Positions 5,965 through 12,754 of a stretch of DNA of 17,918 bases are shown here, in pieces. Position 1 is the stretch's first letter; the number at the start of each line of letters is the position of its first letter. Both the position numbers and the translations under genes were made by a program. The stretch spans positions 3,024 to 20,941 of the forward strand of contig JAOZIC010000150.1 in NCBI GenBank assembly GCA_026014605.1. The letters are read 5' to 3'. Source of the DNA: Candidatus Bathyarchaeota archaeon (GTDB taxonomy: Archaea > Thermoproteota > Bathyarchaeia > Bathyarchaeales > Bathyarchaeaceae). The notes below the pieces were generated by a model that was not told where the DNA came from, made no database searches, and saw only the letters and a program-made list of their open reading frames with translations.

Positions 5965-8571
5965 ATGACTTCTAAACCTTTGATCGTCAATATTGAAGAA
6001 GAAATTGCAACAGATGGAAGATATACTGGTGGAAAAGGCTCCAGCTTAGCTAAGCTGTTCCACATCTTAGGAAAGGATAACGTTCCATATGCAGTAATGG
6101 CAACTACCGAATTTGCTAAAGTTCTACTAAATGATCCAACTGTTGTTAATTTAGTAAACGAATTAGACGTCGTGCTCGCCAAAGACGACGAAAAAGAAGC
6201 CAAAAAAATTGCCCAAAAAATCGTCACCTTTATCGAAAACATAAAGACACAACCTGAACTCCTCGAGTTGTTAGAGAAAAAAATTAAAATGCTCAAGGAT
6301 CGGGTGGGACGAGCCCGAGTTGCAGTTAGAAGTTCAGGAATCACTGAAGACTTAGCTACAGCCGCTTTTGCTGGACAGTTTGAAACTTATCTTAACGTTC
6401 AGTTGGAAGTTTCTAGTGTAATAAAGTATGTTTTAAAGTGTATTGCCTCTGCTTTTGGTTGGCGAGTAATCGATTACCGACAAGATTTGCGCAAGAAAAA
6501 GATTCTGGACATGTCTGAGGCTGAATTGCTTAAACAGGGTTTGATTTCTGTTGTTATTCAAACAATGGTTGACTCTGAAAAGGCTGGTGTTGCTTTCTCT
6601 ATTGACCCAAACACTGGCAACCGCAACGTTGGTGTAATTCAAGCCGTTTACGGTTTAGGAGAAATGATTGTACAAGGCAAAGAAAGTGCTTCTTGGTCTG
6701 GTTTTATTAAACAACCAGAAGTCAAAGTTCTGGGAACCATTCCTCCAAAAGACCCACAAAAAGAAAAACTCGTTTATGACGAGAAAACTAAAGACAACGT
6801 CGAAATTCCTGTTGGATCTCATGACCCACGAGTAATAACTCCTGATGAAGCAAATCAGGTTGCGAATCTTGTTACAAAAATCGAAAAGAATTACAAAAAA
6901 CCAATGGACGTTGAATATGCGGTTGAGAACGGCAAAGTTTTCATAACGCAGGCTCGACCAGAAACAGTTCACGCTACCCGAACTGTGTTGACTTTGTTCA
7001 AACTTAAAGAGAAACCAAAATCTAACCCAATTTTTATTGGTATACCTGTTGGAACAAAGATTGCTTCTGGTGTTGTTGCTAAAGCAGAAAGTCCAGAAGA
7101 AGCAGTGAAAGAAGTTGAAGAATTCAACAAGAGGGGCTTAAAGCCGATGCTTGTTACCTCCATGACTACTCCCGACTGGGAAGTTATCATGAGTTTAGAA
7201 AAAGTTTCTGCACTAATTTGTGAACGAGGAAACCGCACATCTCACGCTGCGATTGTTTCTAGAGAACGAGGAATTCCATGTGCCGTAGGTGTTGTTAACG
7301 GACTTAGCATGGAAGACGGCGACAAAATTACTCTTGACTGCTCCGCTGGTGAAGCACGAATCTTTGAAGGCGAAATACCTTTTGAAGTACAAGAAATTGA
7401 ACTAAAAGAAATTCCAGAAACAATCACCAAAATCATGGTCAATATTGGCAGTCCTGATGAAGCCTTGCATATTAGCCAGCTTCCTTCTCAGGGCAGTTCT
7501 CTTGTTAGACTCGAGTTTGTTGTGTCAAGCATAGAATTGCATCCCGTATTCGCTTTAAGAGCCGACCAGCTTGGTCCTGAACGGTGGGCTGCTGATGTTA
7601 ACGAAAAATATCCGTTTGTAAACTCTTTGACTGAAGAATACGTCAAGAGGTTAGCAACTGGGATATCCATTATTGCTGCAGCGTTCAAGCCACGCAAAAT
7701 TATTGTTCGTTTCTCTGACTTCAAAACTAACGAATATGCTTCTCTTCCAGGAGCAACATACTATGACATACGCTGTAACTGTGGCAAGAGCATCTCTTTG
7801 AAACATTTGAAGAAATGTCCTCTGTGTGGTTCAACAGCAATTGAAGTTAACAAAGTTGACCTTGAGTTCCAAGAAAACAATCCTATGATTGGTTTCAGAG
7901 GAGCATCACGATATATTGATGAATCTTTCTGTGAAGCATACGCGCTTGAACTTGAAGCCTTTACAGAAGTTCACAGAATGGGATTAACAAACGCAGTTCC
8001 GATGGTTCCTTTCATCAGGACAACTACTGAAGCAGAAAAAGTAACAAAGCTAATCAAAAGTGCTTTCCAGAAAAAAGAGCTAACCTTGCCTCTTATCATC
8101 TTTATGGCTGAGGTTCCGAGCATCTGTTTTATTCCCAAGATTTTCTCTGAGTACTGTGACGGCTTTAGCATCGGAAGCAATGACCTAACACAGCTAACAC
8201 TTGGAATCGACCGCGACAGCGAAAAAATTGCTTGGGAATTTGACGAATCAAACGCTGCAGTTAAAAAAGCGATCGAAATGCTTTGTGAAGGTGCCCACTC
8301 CATGAATCCTCACCGAACTGTAGGTATCTGTGGTCAAGCACCAAGTGATCTTGGAAAAGAATTCCTCAAATTCTTAACCATGCATCTTGATTCGATTGGA
8401 GTCAACCCTGACAAAGTTGTTGAGACTCTGCTCTCTGTAAAAGAGATAGAAACCGAATTGATTGCTATAATCAAGAAAAACAACAAAGATGCCGCAAAAA
8501 TTGCTAAAGAATTAGGAATAACCGAAGACAACGTCAAATACCTGATCAAAAAATTTGCATCTGCGCTTTGA
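5965..8571 (+). CDS. ppsA: Phosphoenolpyruvate synthase with zinc-ribbon-like insertion and HTH-like tail
   Basis: Converts pyruvate, ATP and water to phosphoenolpyruvate, AMP and phosphate; in archaea it feeds gluconeogenesis and may also act in glycolysis. The 868-residue product has the ATP-grasp PPDK_N domain (about 1-340; GGKGSSLAKL, AVRSSGITEDLATAAFAGQF, DVEYAVENGKVFITQARP), the swivelling phosphohistidine domain with CERGNRTSHAAIVSRERGIP (catalytic H427), and a PEP-binding barrel with RFSDFKTNEY, GFRGASRY, SIGSNDLTQLTLG and GICGQAP (catalytic C789). Between FKTNEY and GFRGASRY an insertion carries C604, C606, C618 and C621. The C-terminus adds about 36 residues including AAKIAKELGITEDNVKYLI. 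The common histidine motif GGRTCHAA reads GNRTSHAA. Start choice: ATG 5965 has GAGG seven bases away; ATG 5959, two codons earlier, is also in frame. It is a single gene. Confidence 0.94.
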   Translation: MTSKPLIVNIEEEIATDGRYTGGKGSSLAKLFHILGKDNVPYAVMATTEFAKVLLNDPTVVNLVNELDVVLAKDDEKEAKKIAQKIVTFIENIKTQPELLELLEKKIKMLKDRVGRARVAVRSSGITEDLATAAFAGQFETYLNVQLEVSSVIKYVLKCIASAFGWRVIDYRQDLRKKKILDMSEAELLKQGLISVVIQTMVDSEKAGVAFSIDPNTGNRNVGVIQAVYGLGEMIVQGKESASWSGFIKQPEVKVLGTIPPKDPQKEKLVYDEKTKDNVEIPVGSHDPRVITPDEANQVANLVTKIEKNYKKPMDVEYAVENGKVFITQARPETVHATRTVLTLFKLKEKPKSNPIFIGIPVGTKIASGVVAKAESPEEAVKEVEEFNKRGLKPMLVTSMTTPDWEVIMSLEKVSALICERGNRTSHAAIVSRERGIPCAVGVVNGLSMEDGDKITLDCSAGEARIFEGEIPFEVQEIELKEIPETITKIMVNIGSPDEALHISQLPSQGSSLVRLEFVVSSIELHPVFALRADQLGPERWAADVNEKYPFVNSLTEEYVKRLATGISIIAAAFKPRKIIVRFSDFKTNEYASLPGATYYDIRCNCGKSISLKHLKKCPLCGSTAIEVNKVDLEFQENNPMIGFRGASRYIDESFCEAYALELEAFTEVHRMGLTNAVPMVPFIRTTTEAEKVTKLIKSAFQKKELTLPLIIFMAEVPSICFIPKIFSEYCDGFSIGSNDLTQLTLGIDRDSEKIAWEFDESNAAVKKAIEMLCEGAHSMNPHRTVGICGQAPSDLGKEFLKFLTMHLDSIGVNPDKVVETLLSVKEIETELIAIIKKNNKDAAKIAKELGITEDNVKYLIKKFASAL

Positions 8572-8621
8572 CGGACATAAGTGTAAACTTTTTCGACGCT
8601 GACACTTGAATCTGAAAGATG

Positions 8622-8645
8622 TGGCTTGTAATAAGCCATGTTTTT
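8622..8645 (+). terminator. Hairpin followed by T tract after PEP synthase
   Basis: TGGCTT (8622-8627) and AAGCCA (8633-8638) form a perfect six-pair stem with loop GTAAT, followed by TG and five T residues. It looks like an intrinsic terminator for ppsA. The same T-rich stretch (TTTTTATTGG, 8641-8650) lies about 25 bases before the dph2 ATG and could equally serve as its TATA region. Confidence 0.45.
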
Positions 8646-8669
8646 ATTGGGTTCAACCGTAAAAGGTAG

Positions 8670-9683
8670 ATGAAAACTATGTCTTTCGATCTTGAAGAAA
8701 ATAGGCTAAAAGATGAGATTGCGAAAAGAAAGCCTAAAACCGTGTTGTTGCAGCTTCCAGAGGGACTAAAACCTGCTGCGCCTCGTTTAGCTTCTATTGT
8801 ACAAGAAGCTGGTGCATTGCCTATTGTTTCAAGTGACCCCTGTTATGGAGCATGCGATCTGGCGGTTTCAGCAGCCAAAATTTTAGGCGCAGACCTAATT
8901 GTGCACTATGGGCACACTCCAATGATTCCAAACGTTGATGTGCCCACACTCTATATTGAGGTTCGAGCACACGTCAGCGTCAAAGAAGCCGTAACAAACG
9001 CGTTGCAGTATCTTGAGTCATGGAAAAAGATTGGTTTAATCACTACCGTTCAGCACATTCATCAGCTTGACGAAACTAAGCGTTTGCTTGAAAATGCGGG
9101 AAAAACAGTTTTTGTTGGCGACGCTGGCAAACAAAAGTACGCTGGACAGGTGCTTGGATGTGATTTTAGTAACGCAAAAGCTGTTTCAGACGATGTTGAG
9201 GTTTTCCTTTTTGTTGGTGGCGGCAGATTTCATGCTATAGGTGCGGCTTTGGCTACTGAGAAACCGACAGTTATTGCTGACCCTTACGAGCAAATTGCTT
9301 ATCCTGTTCACGAACAAGTTAGGCGAATCCTGATGCAGCGGTGGGGTAATATTTCTGCTGCAAAAGTGGCAAAGAACTTTGGTGTTTTGGTAATTTTGAA
9401 GAGTGGACAGATGAGATTACAAAGAGCAATAATCATCAAAGAAAAACTTGAAAAACAGGGCCTAAAAGCTACTTTGCTTGCTCTTCGAGAGGTTACGCCT
9501 AGTGCGCTTATGCAGTTTTCTGGAGTAGACGCGTTTGTTAACACTGCTTGTCCCCGGTTGTCTTTGGATGATTCGCCAAATTTTGGTAAACCTCTGTTGT
9601 CTATTAACGAAACACTTGTACTGTTGGGAGAAATGAAATGGGAAGAATTGCTCAAAAACGGCTGGTTCGAAAACGCGACCTAG
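8670..9683 (+). CDS. dph2: 2-(3-amino-3-carboxypropyl)histidine synthase Dph2
   Basis: Catalyses the first step of diphthamide formation: it transfers the 3-amino-3-carboxypropyl group of S-adenosylmethionine to a histidine of elongation factor 2, using a [4Fe-4S] cluster and non-classical radical chemistry. The 337-residue product has LLQLPEGLKP near 26-35, SDPCYGACDLA (cluster ligand C62), QVLGCDFSNA (C164) and NTACPRLSLDD (C294). These are the three spaced cysteines of the archaeal homodimeric enzyme, one per repeated domain. Length is typical. The start is ATG 8670, which has no clear ribosome-binding site and may be leaderless; ATG 8679 is an alternative. The 3' end overlaps the next gene by 46 bases in another frame, opening a four-gene operon. 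Confidence 0.95.
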   Translation: MKTMSFDLEENRLKDEIAKRKPKTVLLQLPEGLKPAAPRLASIVQEAGALPIVSSDPCYGACDLAVSAAKILGADLIVHYGHTPMIPNVDVPTLYIEVRAHVSVKEAVTNALQYLESWKKIGLITTVQHIHQLDETKRLLENAGKTVFVGDAGKQKYAGQVLGCDFSNAKAVSDDVEVFLFVGGGRFHAIGAALATEKPTVIADPYEQIAYPVHEQVRRILMQRWGNISAAKVAKNFGVLVILKSGQMRLQRAIIIKEKLEKQGLKATLLALREVTPSALMQFSGVDAFVNTACPRLSLDDSPNFGKPLLSINETLVLLGEMKWEELLKNGWFENAT

Positions 9684-10285
9684 AACGAACCCTTTCAGAA
9701 ATACCGCCTCACCCTCAACCTAAAGCTTACCTTGAACAGTACACCACACCTTCAAATGTGGCTGCAGAAACCCTGTACTTGGCTGCTTATGTTAACGACG
9801 ACATCATCGACAAAACTGTGCTGGATTTAGGTTGCGGAACTGGAAGACTTTCAATAGGCGCGGCTTTGTTGGGTGCAAAAGAAGTTGTTGGCGTTGATTT
9901 AGACAGGGAATCCGTTAAGGTTGCCCATAAGAATGCGGAACAGTTGGGTGTGAAAGACAATACAAACTGGATAATAGGCGACATCGGCGTCATTAACGGG
10001 GTTTTTGACACAACATTGCAAAATCCGCCGTTTGGTGTACAGCAAAAACGAGCTGACAGGCGTTTCATTACTCGGTCTTTAGAGTTAAGCAAGAGAATCT
10101 ACTCGTTTCATAAAAGCGGAGAAAGCAACCGTAGTTTTATCAAAAGGTTTATTGAGGAGCACGGCGGAAAAGTAACTACCATATTTCCACTAACAATGGA
10201 ACTTCCGTATATGTTTAAGTTTCACACAAAGAAAAAACGTAGTATACGAGTCGATTTGTATCAAATAGAAGGGAAAAGTTCATGA
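9638..10285 (+). CDS. METTL5-type N6-adenine RNA methyltransferase
   Basis: Class I SAM-dependent methyltransferase of the archaeal METTL5-like family. Human METTL5, with TRMT112, makes m6A in 18S rRNA, so an rRNA target is likely here, though no archaeal substrate can be read from the sequence. The 215-residue product has PKAYLEQYTTPSNVAAETLYL (28-48), SAM motif LDLGCGTGRLSIGAALLGA (62-80), VVGVDLD, and the N6-adenine catalytic motif NPPFG (129-133). The start ATG 9638 lies inside the end of dph2, with GGGAG at 9626-9630 and a 7-base spacer. Its end overlaps csl4 by four bases (ATGA). A Trm112-like partner is not visible in this window. Confidence 0.9.
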   Translation: MGRIAQKRLVRKRDLERTLSEIPPHPQPKAYLEQYTTPSNVAAETLYLAAYVNDDIIDKTVLDLGCGTGRLSIGAALLGAKEVVGVDLDRESVKVAHKNAEQLGVKDNTNWIIGDIGVINGVFDTTLQNPPFGVQQKRADRRFITRSLELSKRIYSFHKSGESNRSFIKRFIEEHGGKVTTIFPLTMELPYMFKFHTKKKRSIRVDLYQIEGKSS

Positions 10286-10881
10286 AAGAAAATGAAAGAA
10301 AGAGTGGACTCTTCGTTGTTCCCGGAGACCAATTAGGCGTTATAGAAGAGTTTACCTCTGGTTCAGGAACATACGTGGAAGACGGAACTATCCACTCACA
10401 AGTAACTGGATGCACACTGCTTGACATGCTAAACAGGCAAGTTTCAGTGTATCCAATTGTTCCAAAAGCAACCGTTCCACAAGTTGGAAACATAGTAACT
10501 GGAATCGCTTTAGACGTACGAAGCAAAAATGCAGTAGTACGCATCTTTCAGGTGGGCGACAAAAAGCTTTCAGGGTTCTTCACAGGCATGCTACACATTT
10601 CGGGTGTAAGCCACGGCTTCGTAGACAACATGTACAATGTCGTCAAAACAGGAGATATCATAAAAGCGAAAGTAATCAGCACTAAAAACCGTTCCTTCTT
10701 TTTGTCAACCGCAGAGAACGATTTGGGCGTAGTTCATGCTCTTTGTTCAATATGCGGAAATGAGCTCAAGCCTGGTAACCGAGGGCTGGAATGTTCCAAC
10801 TGTGGGAACAGTGAGCGAAGAAAACGGTCTCCAGATTTTGGAAAAGACATAACCCGTGAGGAAAAGCAAGATGAAAGTTAA
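10282..10881 (+). CDS. csl4: Exosome RNA-binding subunit Csl4
   Basis: Cap subunit of the archaeal RNA exosome. It sits on the Rrp41/Rrp42 ring, binds RNA and recruits DnaG in species studied. The 199-residue product shows the N-terminal Csl4 domain (VVPGDQLGVIEEFTSGSGTYVEDG, about 12-35), an S1 domain (about 66-145; GDIIKAKVIS) and a C-terminal zinc ribbon with CSICGN (C155, C158) and CSNCGN (C171, C174), followed by a charged tail. It overlaps the methyltransferase by ATGA at its start and rpoL by 11 bases at its end. The order dph2, METTL5-like, csl4, rpoL is recurrent in archaea and supports all four calls. Confidence 0.94.
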   Translation: MKENERKSGLFVVPGDQLGVIEEFTSGSGTYVEDGTIHSQVTGCTLLDMLNRQVSVYPIVPKATVPQVGNIVTGIALDVRSKNAVVRIFQVGDKKLSGFFTGMLHISGVSHGFVDNMYNVVKTGDIIKAKVISTKNRSFFLSTAENDLGVVHALCSICGNELKPGNRGLECSNCGNSERRKRSPDFGKDITREEKQDES

Positions 10882-11164
10882 TTTTCAGAAAAAAACAGAT
10901 AACGAACTCAAAATTGAAGTAGAAGGCGCAGGGCACTCCCTTCTAAACGTGTTACAAAAAATGCTTTTGGAAGACGAAACTATCGAAATGGCTGGATATC
11001 ATGTTCCCCACCCGCTCATTGACAGCGGTATTTTGTATGTTCACACAAAGGGAAAACAGAGTCCAGAAACTGTTATTGTAGAAGCAACCAAAAAAGTGCT
11101 TGACCTAAGCAAAGACTTCGAAAAATCTTTCAAGAAAGCATCAAAAAGCTGGAAGCCCGAGTAG
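10871..11164 (+). CDS. rpoL: DNA-directed RNA polymerase subunit L (Rpb11 homologue)
   Basis: Pairs with subunit D (Rpb3 homologue) to seed assembly of archaeal RNA polymerase. The 97-residue product begins MKVNFQKKTDNELKIEVEGA and contains the family core GHSLLNVLQKMLLEDETIEMAGYHVPHPL and a C-terminal helix. ATG 10871 is chosen because family members start just before this core and because GAGG at 10858-10861 lies nine bases upstream; the GTG at 10856 overlaps that site. It overlaps csl4 by 11 bases. It is the last gene of its operon and converges on the RNase III-like gene with a 14-base gap; TTTTTT at 11175-11180 may end the transcript. Confidence 0.94.
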   Translation: MKVNFQKKTDNELKIEVEGAGHSLLNVLQKMLLEDETIEMAGYHVPHPLIDSGILYVHTKGKQSPETVIVEATKKVLDLSKDFEKSFKKASKSWKPE

Positions 11165-11178
11165 GCACATTCAGTTTT

Positions 11179-11553
11179 TTATAATTCAAGTTTGCTTTGC
11201 GCTGTTGTAAGAAGCAACTTGAATGCCTCTGTTTTATCTTCAGTTTTTTCCAAGATTTCAAGCCCTTCTTCCATAGTCATTCGTTCTTGTATCCAAGCGT
11301 AAACAATTAGTGCCTCGGCGGCGTCGGCTTGTTTGTGGCGGTCAATTCTTGAGGGCAAATATTCCCGTAATCCTGCTTTTTTGAATGCATCTGCAAGTAA
11401 TCGGCCTTCAACTTTTTTTCCTGTGGCTTCTTGTTTGATTTTGGACAAAGCCAAAGAATAAAGAAAATTTACGTATGCGTCTCCTAGTTTAGCCAGTTTA
11501 TGGTCCAGCAAAACTTCGGTTAGGTTTGTGTATTCTGGTATAAATGCAAGCAT
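11179..11553 (-). CDS. Small RNase III-domain protein, Mini-III-like
   Basis: The 124-residue product is a single RNase III-type helical domain with no double-stranded-RNA-binding domain. It shows LAKLGDAYVNFLYSLALS (20-37), matching the LAYLGDAVYE region of Mini-III (MrnC), with D25 as the metal ligand, and HKQADAAEALIVYAWI, matching the second acidic pair DxxE. The first glutamate of the classical signature ExxLGDA is alanine here, as it is in Mini-III. The segment GKKVEGRLLADAFKKAG resembles the middle helices of that fold. A role in rRNA or other RNA processing is likely but unproven; Mini-III trims 23S rRNA in Bacillus. The start is the ATG at 11551-11553, with a promoter shared head-to-head with DUF99. 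Confidence 0.72.
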   Translation of the reverse strand: MLAFIPEYTNLTEVLLDHKLAKLGDAYVNFLYSLALSKIKQEATGKKVEGRLLADAFKKAGLREYLPSRIDRHKQADAAEALIVYAWIQERMTMEEGLEILEKTEDKTEAFKLLLTTAQSKLEL

Positions 11554-11584
11554 ATGAACATCTTCTAGGGTTGTATCTTTTTGG

Positions 11585-11617
11585 GAGCTTTAAAGGTTTG
11601 AACAAAATTTAAAGCTC
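11585..11617. promoter_or_regulatory. Symmetric divergent promoter (inverted repeat of a TATA element)
   Basis: GAGCTTTAAA (11585-11594) and TTTAAAGCTC (11608-11617) are exact inverted copies separated by 13 bases. Read in each direction, the element TTTAAAGCTC faces its own gene. The plus copy is centred about 26 bases before the DUF99 TTG, so that mRNA would be nearly leaderless. The minus copy is about 38 bases before the RNase III-like ATG, giving a leader of about 12 bases. Confidence 0.6.
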
Positions 11618-11636
11618 AATACGCCGAATTGGAAGA

Positions 11637-12245
11637 TTGATAGTTTTGGATTCAAAAAAATTTCGTTGCATCAAACCTGAGATTCGCGTATTAGGCATTG
11701 ACGATGGCCAATTTATTCCCCGCACCAAAGGAATCGTAGATGTGGTGGGTGTTGTATATCGTGGGGGTCTTTGGTTTGAAGGCGTTACTCATACCCAAAT
11801 AACAATTGACGGTTTAGACGCAACAGAAAAAATGGCTGAAATGATTAAAACTTCTCCTTATTATCCTGAACTTCGGGTTGTAGTTTTAGACGGCATAACC
11901 TTTGCGGGGTTCAATATAGTCGACATTTCAGCTCTTTGTCGGATTGTTGATTTGCCCGTTATTTCAGTTGTGCGAGATAAACCAGATTTTGAGGACATTG
12001 AAGTTGCTCTTAAGAATCTGCCAGATTTTGAGTATCGGTGGCGTGCTATGCAAAATGCTGGACAACTTTTCGAAGTGAAAACCCGAGACGGAGAGAACCC
12101 CATTTTCGTTCATTTATCTGGAATTTTGTTTGAGGATGCACAAAAAATATTAAAAAAGACTTCTACACGAAGCAACATTCCAGAAGCTTTGCGTGTTGCG
12201 CATATTATTGCCTCTGGATTAACGAAAAAGATAGAAAAGATTTAA
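11637..12245 (+). CDS. DUF99 family protein
   Basis: Archaeal DUF99 (UPF0215) protein. The family has been related by structure to endonuclease V-like folds, but no activity is established. The 202-residue product has IKPEIRVLGIDDGQF near the start (13-27), VVGVVYRGGLWFEGV, LRVVVLDGITFAGFNIVDI, and LPVISVVRDKPDFEDIE, all typical of the family. The start is TTG 11637; its position at about one TATA-to-start distance from the promoter suggests a leaderless or nearly leaderless mRNA. The next TTG, at 11646, is an alternative. It is divergent from the RNase III-like gene. TFS follows after 45 bases and is probably on the same transcript. Confidence 0.88.
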   Translation: MIVLDSKKFRCIKPEIRVLGIDDGQFIPRTKGIVDVVGVVYRGGLWFEGVTHTQITIDGLDATEKMAEMIKTSPYYPELRVVVLDGITFAGFNIVDISALCRIVDLPVISVVRDKPDFEDIEVALKNLPDFEYRWRAMQNAGQLFEVKTRDGENPIFVHLSGILFEDAQKILKKTSTRSNIPEALRVAHIIASGLTKKIEKI

Positions 12246-12290
12246 AAGAGTAAATTGCAAGGGAGATTGCGCAGAAACGAGGTAAGCGGT

Positions 12291-12638
12291 ATGGAATTCT
12301 GTCCAAAATGTGGAATGCGGCTGGTTTCACGTCGTGACAAGACGTCAAAAAAACCCGTCTTTAATCTTGTGTGCCCAAAGTGTGGCTATAAGAAACATGC
12401 GGGAGATAAACCTCCTGTTGCTCCTAAACATATTGACCGTAATGGTCAAGAGTCCATAGCCATTATTGGAAAAGAAGAGCAAAAACTACGCACATTGCCC
12501 ACCGTCAGGATTGAATGCCCCAAGTGTGGCAACAATACAGCTTACGCTTGGCAGGTACAGACGCGCGGAACTGACGAATCGTCAACACAGTTTTTCAGAT
12601 GCACTAAATGCAACTACACTTTCCGTGAATACAGCTAA
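12291..12638 (+). CDS. tfs: Transcription factor S (TFS, TFIIS/RpoM-like)
   Basis: Transcript-cleavage factor that rescues backtracked archaeal RNA polymerase. The 115-residue product has an N-terminal zinc ribbon CPKCG...CPKCG (C4, C7, C28, C31), a linker, and a C-terminal zinc ribbon with CPKCG (C76, C79) and CTKC (C104, C107). The acidic catalytic hairpin is RGTDESSTQFF, with D95 and E96 as the pair that enters the polymerase active site. Both acids are present, so it should be an active cleavage factor. ATG 12291 is preferred over an upstream in-frame TTG at 12255, because GAGG at 12279-12282 is eight bases away and because family members begin MEFCPKCG. Confidence 0.95.
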   Translation: MEFCPKCGMRLVSRRDKTSKKPVFNLVCPKCGYKKHAGDKPPVAPKHIDRNGQESIAIIGKEEQKLRTLPTVRIECPKCGNNTAYAWQVQTRGTDESSTQFFRCTKCNYTFREYS

Positions 12639-12675
12639 AAACCGTTGAATTAGAACATTTATTGTTCAAAATTGG

Positions 12676-12700
12676 TTCCCTGCTGTAACTTGGCGGGGAA
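12676..12700. other. Stem-loop between tfs and pcna
   Basis: TTCCCTGC (12676-12683) can pair with GCGGGGAA (12693-12700) through eight pairs, including one G-U, around a nine-base loop. No T tract follows, so it does not look like a classical terminator. It ends ten bases before the pcna TATA element. Confidence 0.35.
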
Positions 12701-12709
12701 TCAAACACC

Positions 12710-12719
12710 TTAAATTATA
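12710..12719 (+). promoter_or_regulatory. TATA-like promoter for pcna
   Basis: TTAAATTATA is centred about 40 bases before the pcna ATG, giving an expected RNA start near 12740. The short leader would hold AGAGG at 12743-12747, seven bases before ATG 12755. Confidence 0.5.
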
Positions 12720-12754
12720 GGTCATCAAACATAAATGCTAACAGAGGTTTGTTG

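Noticed and set aside
5931..8639. Many minus-strand open frames of 60-140 codons opposite PEP synthase
   Set aside because: They mirror the codon bias of ppsA, show no domains, and lack promoters and ribosome-binding sites.
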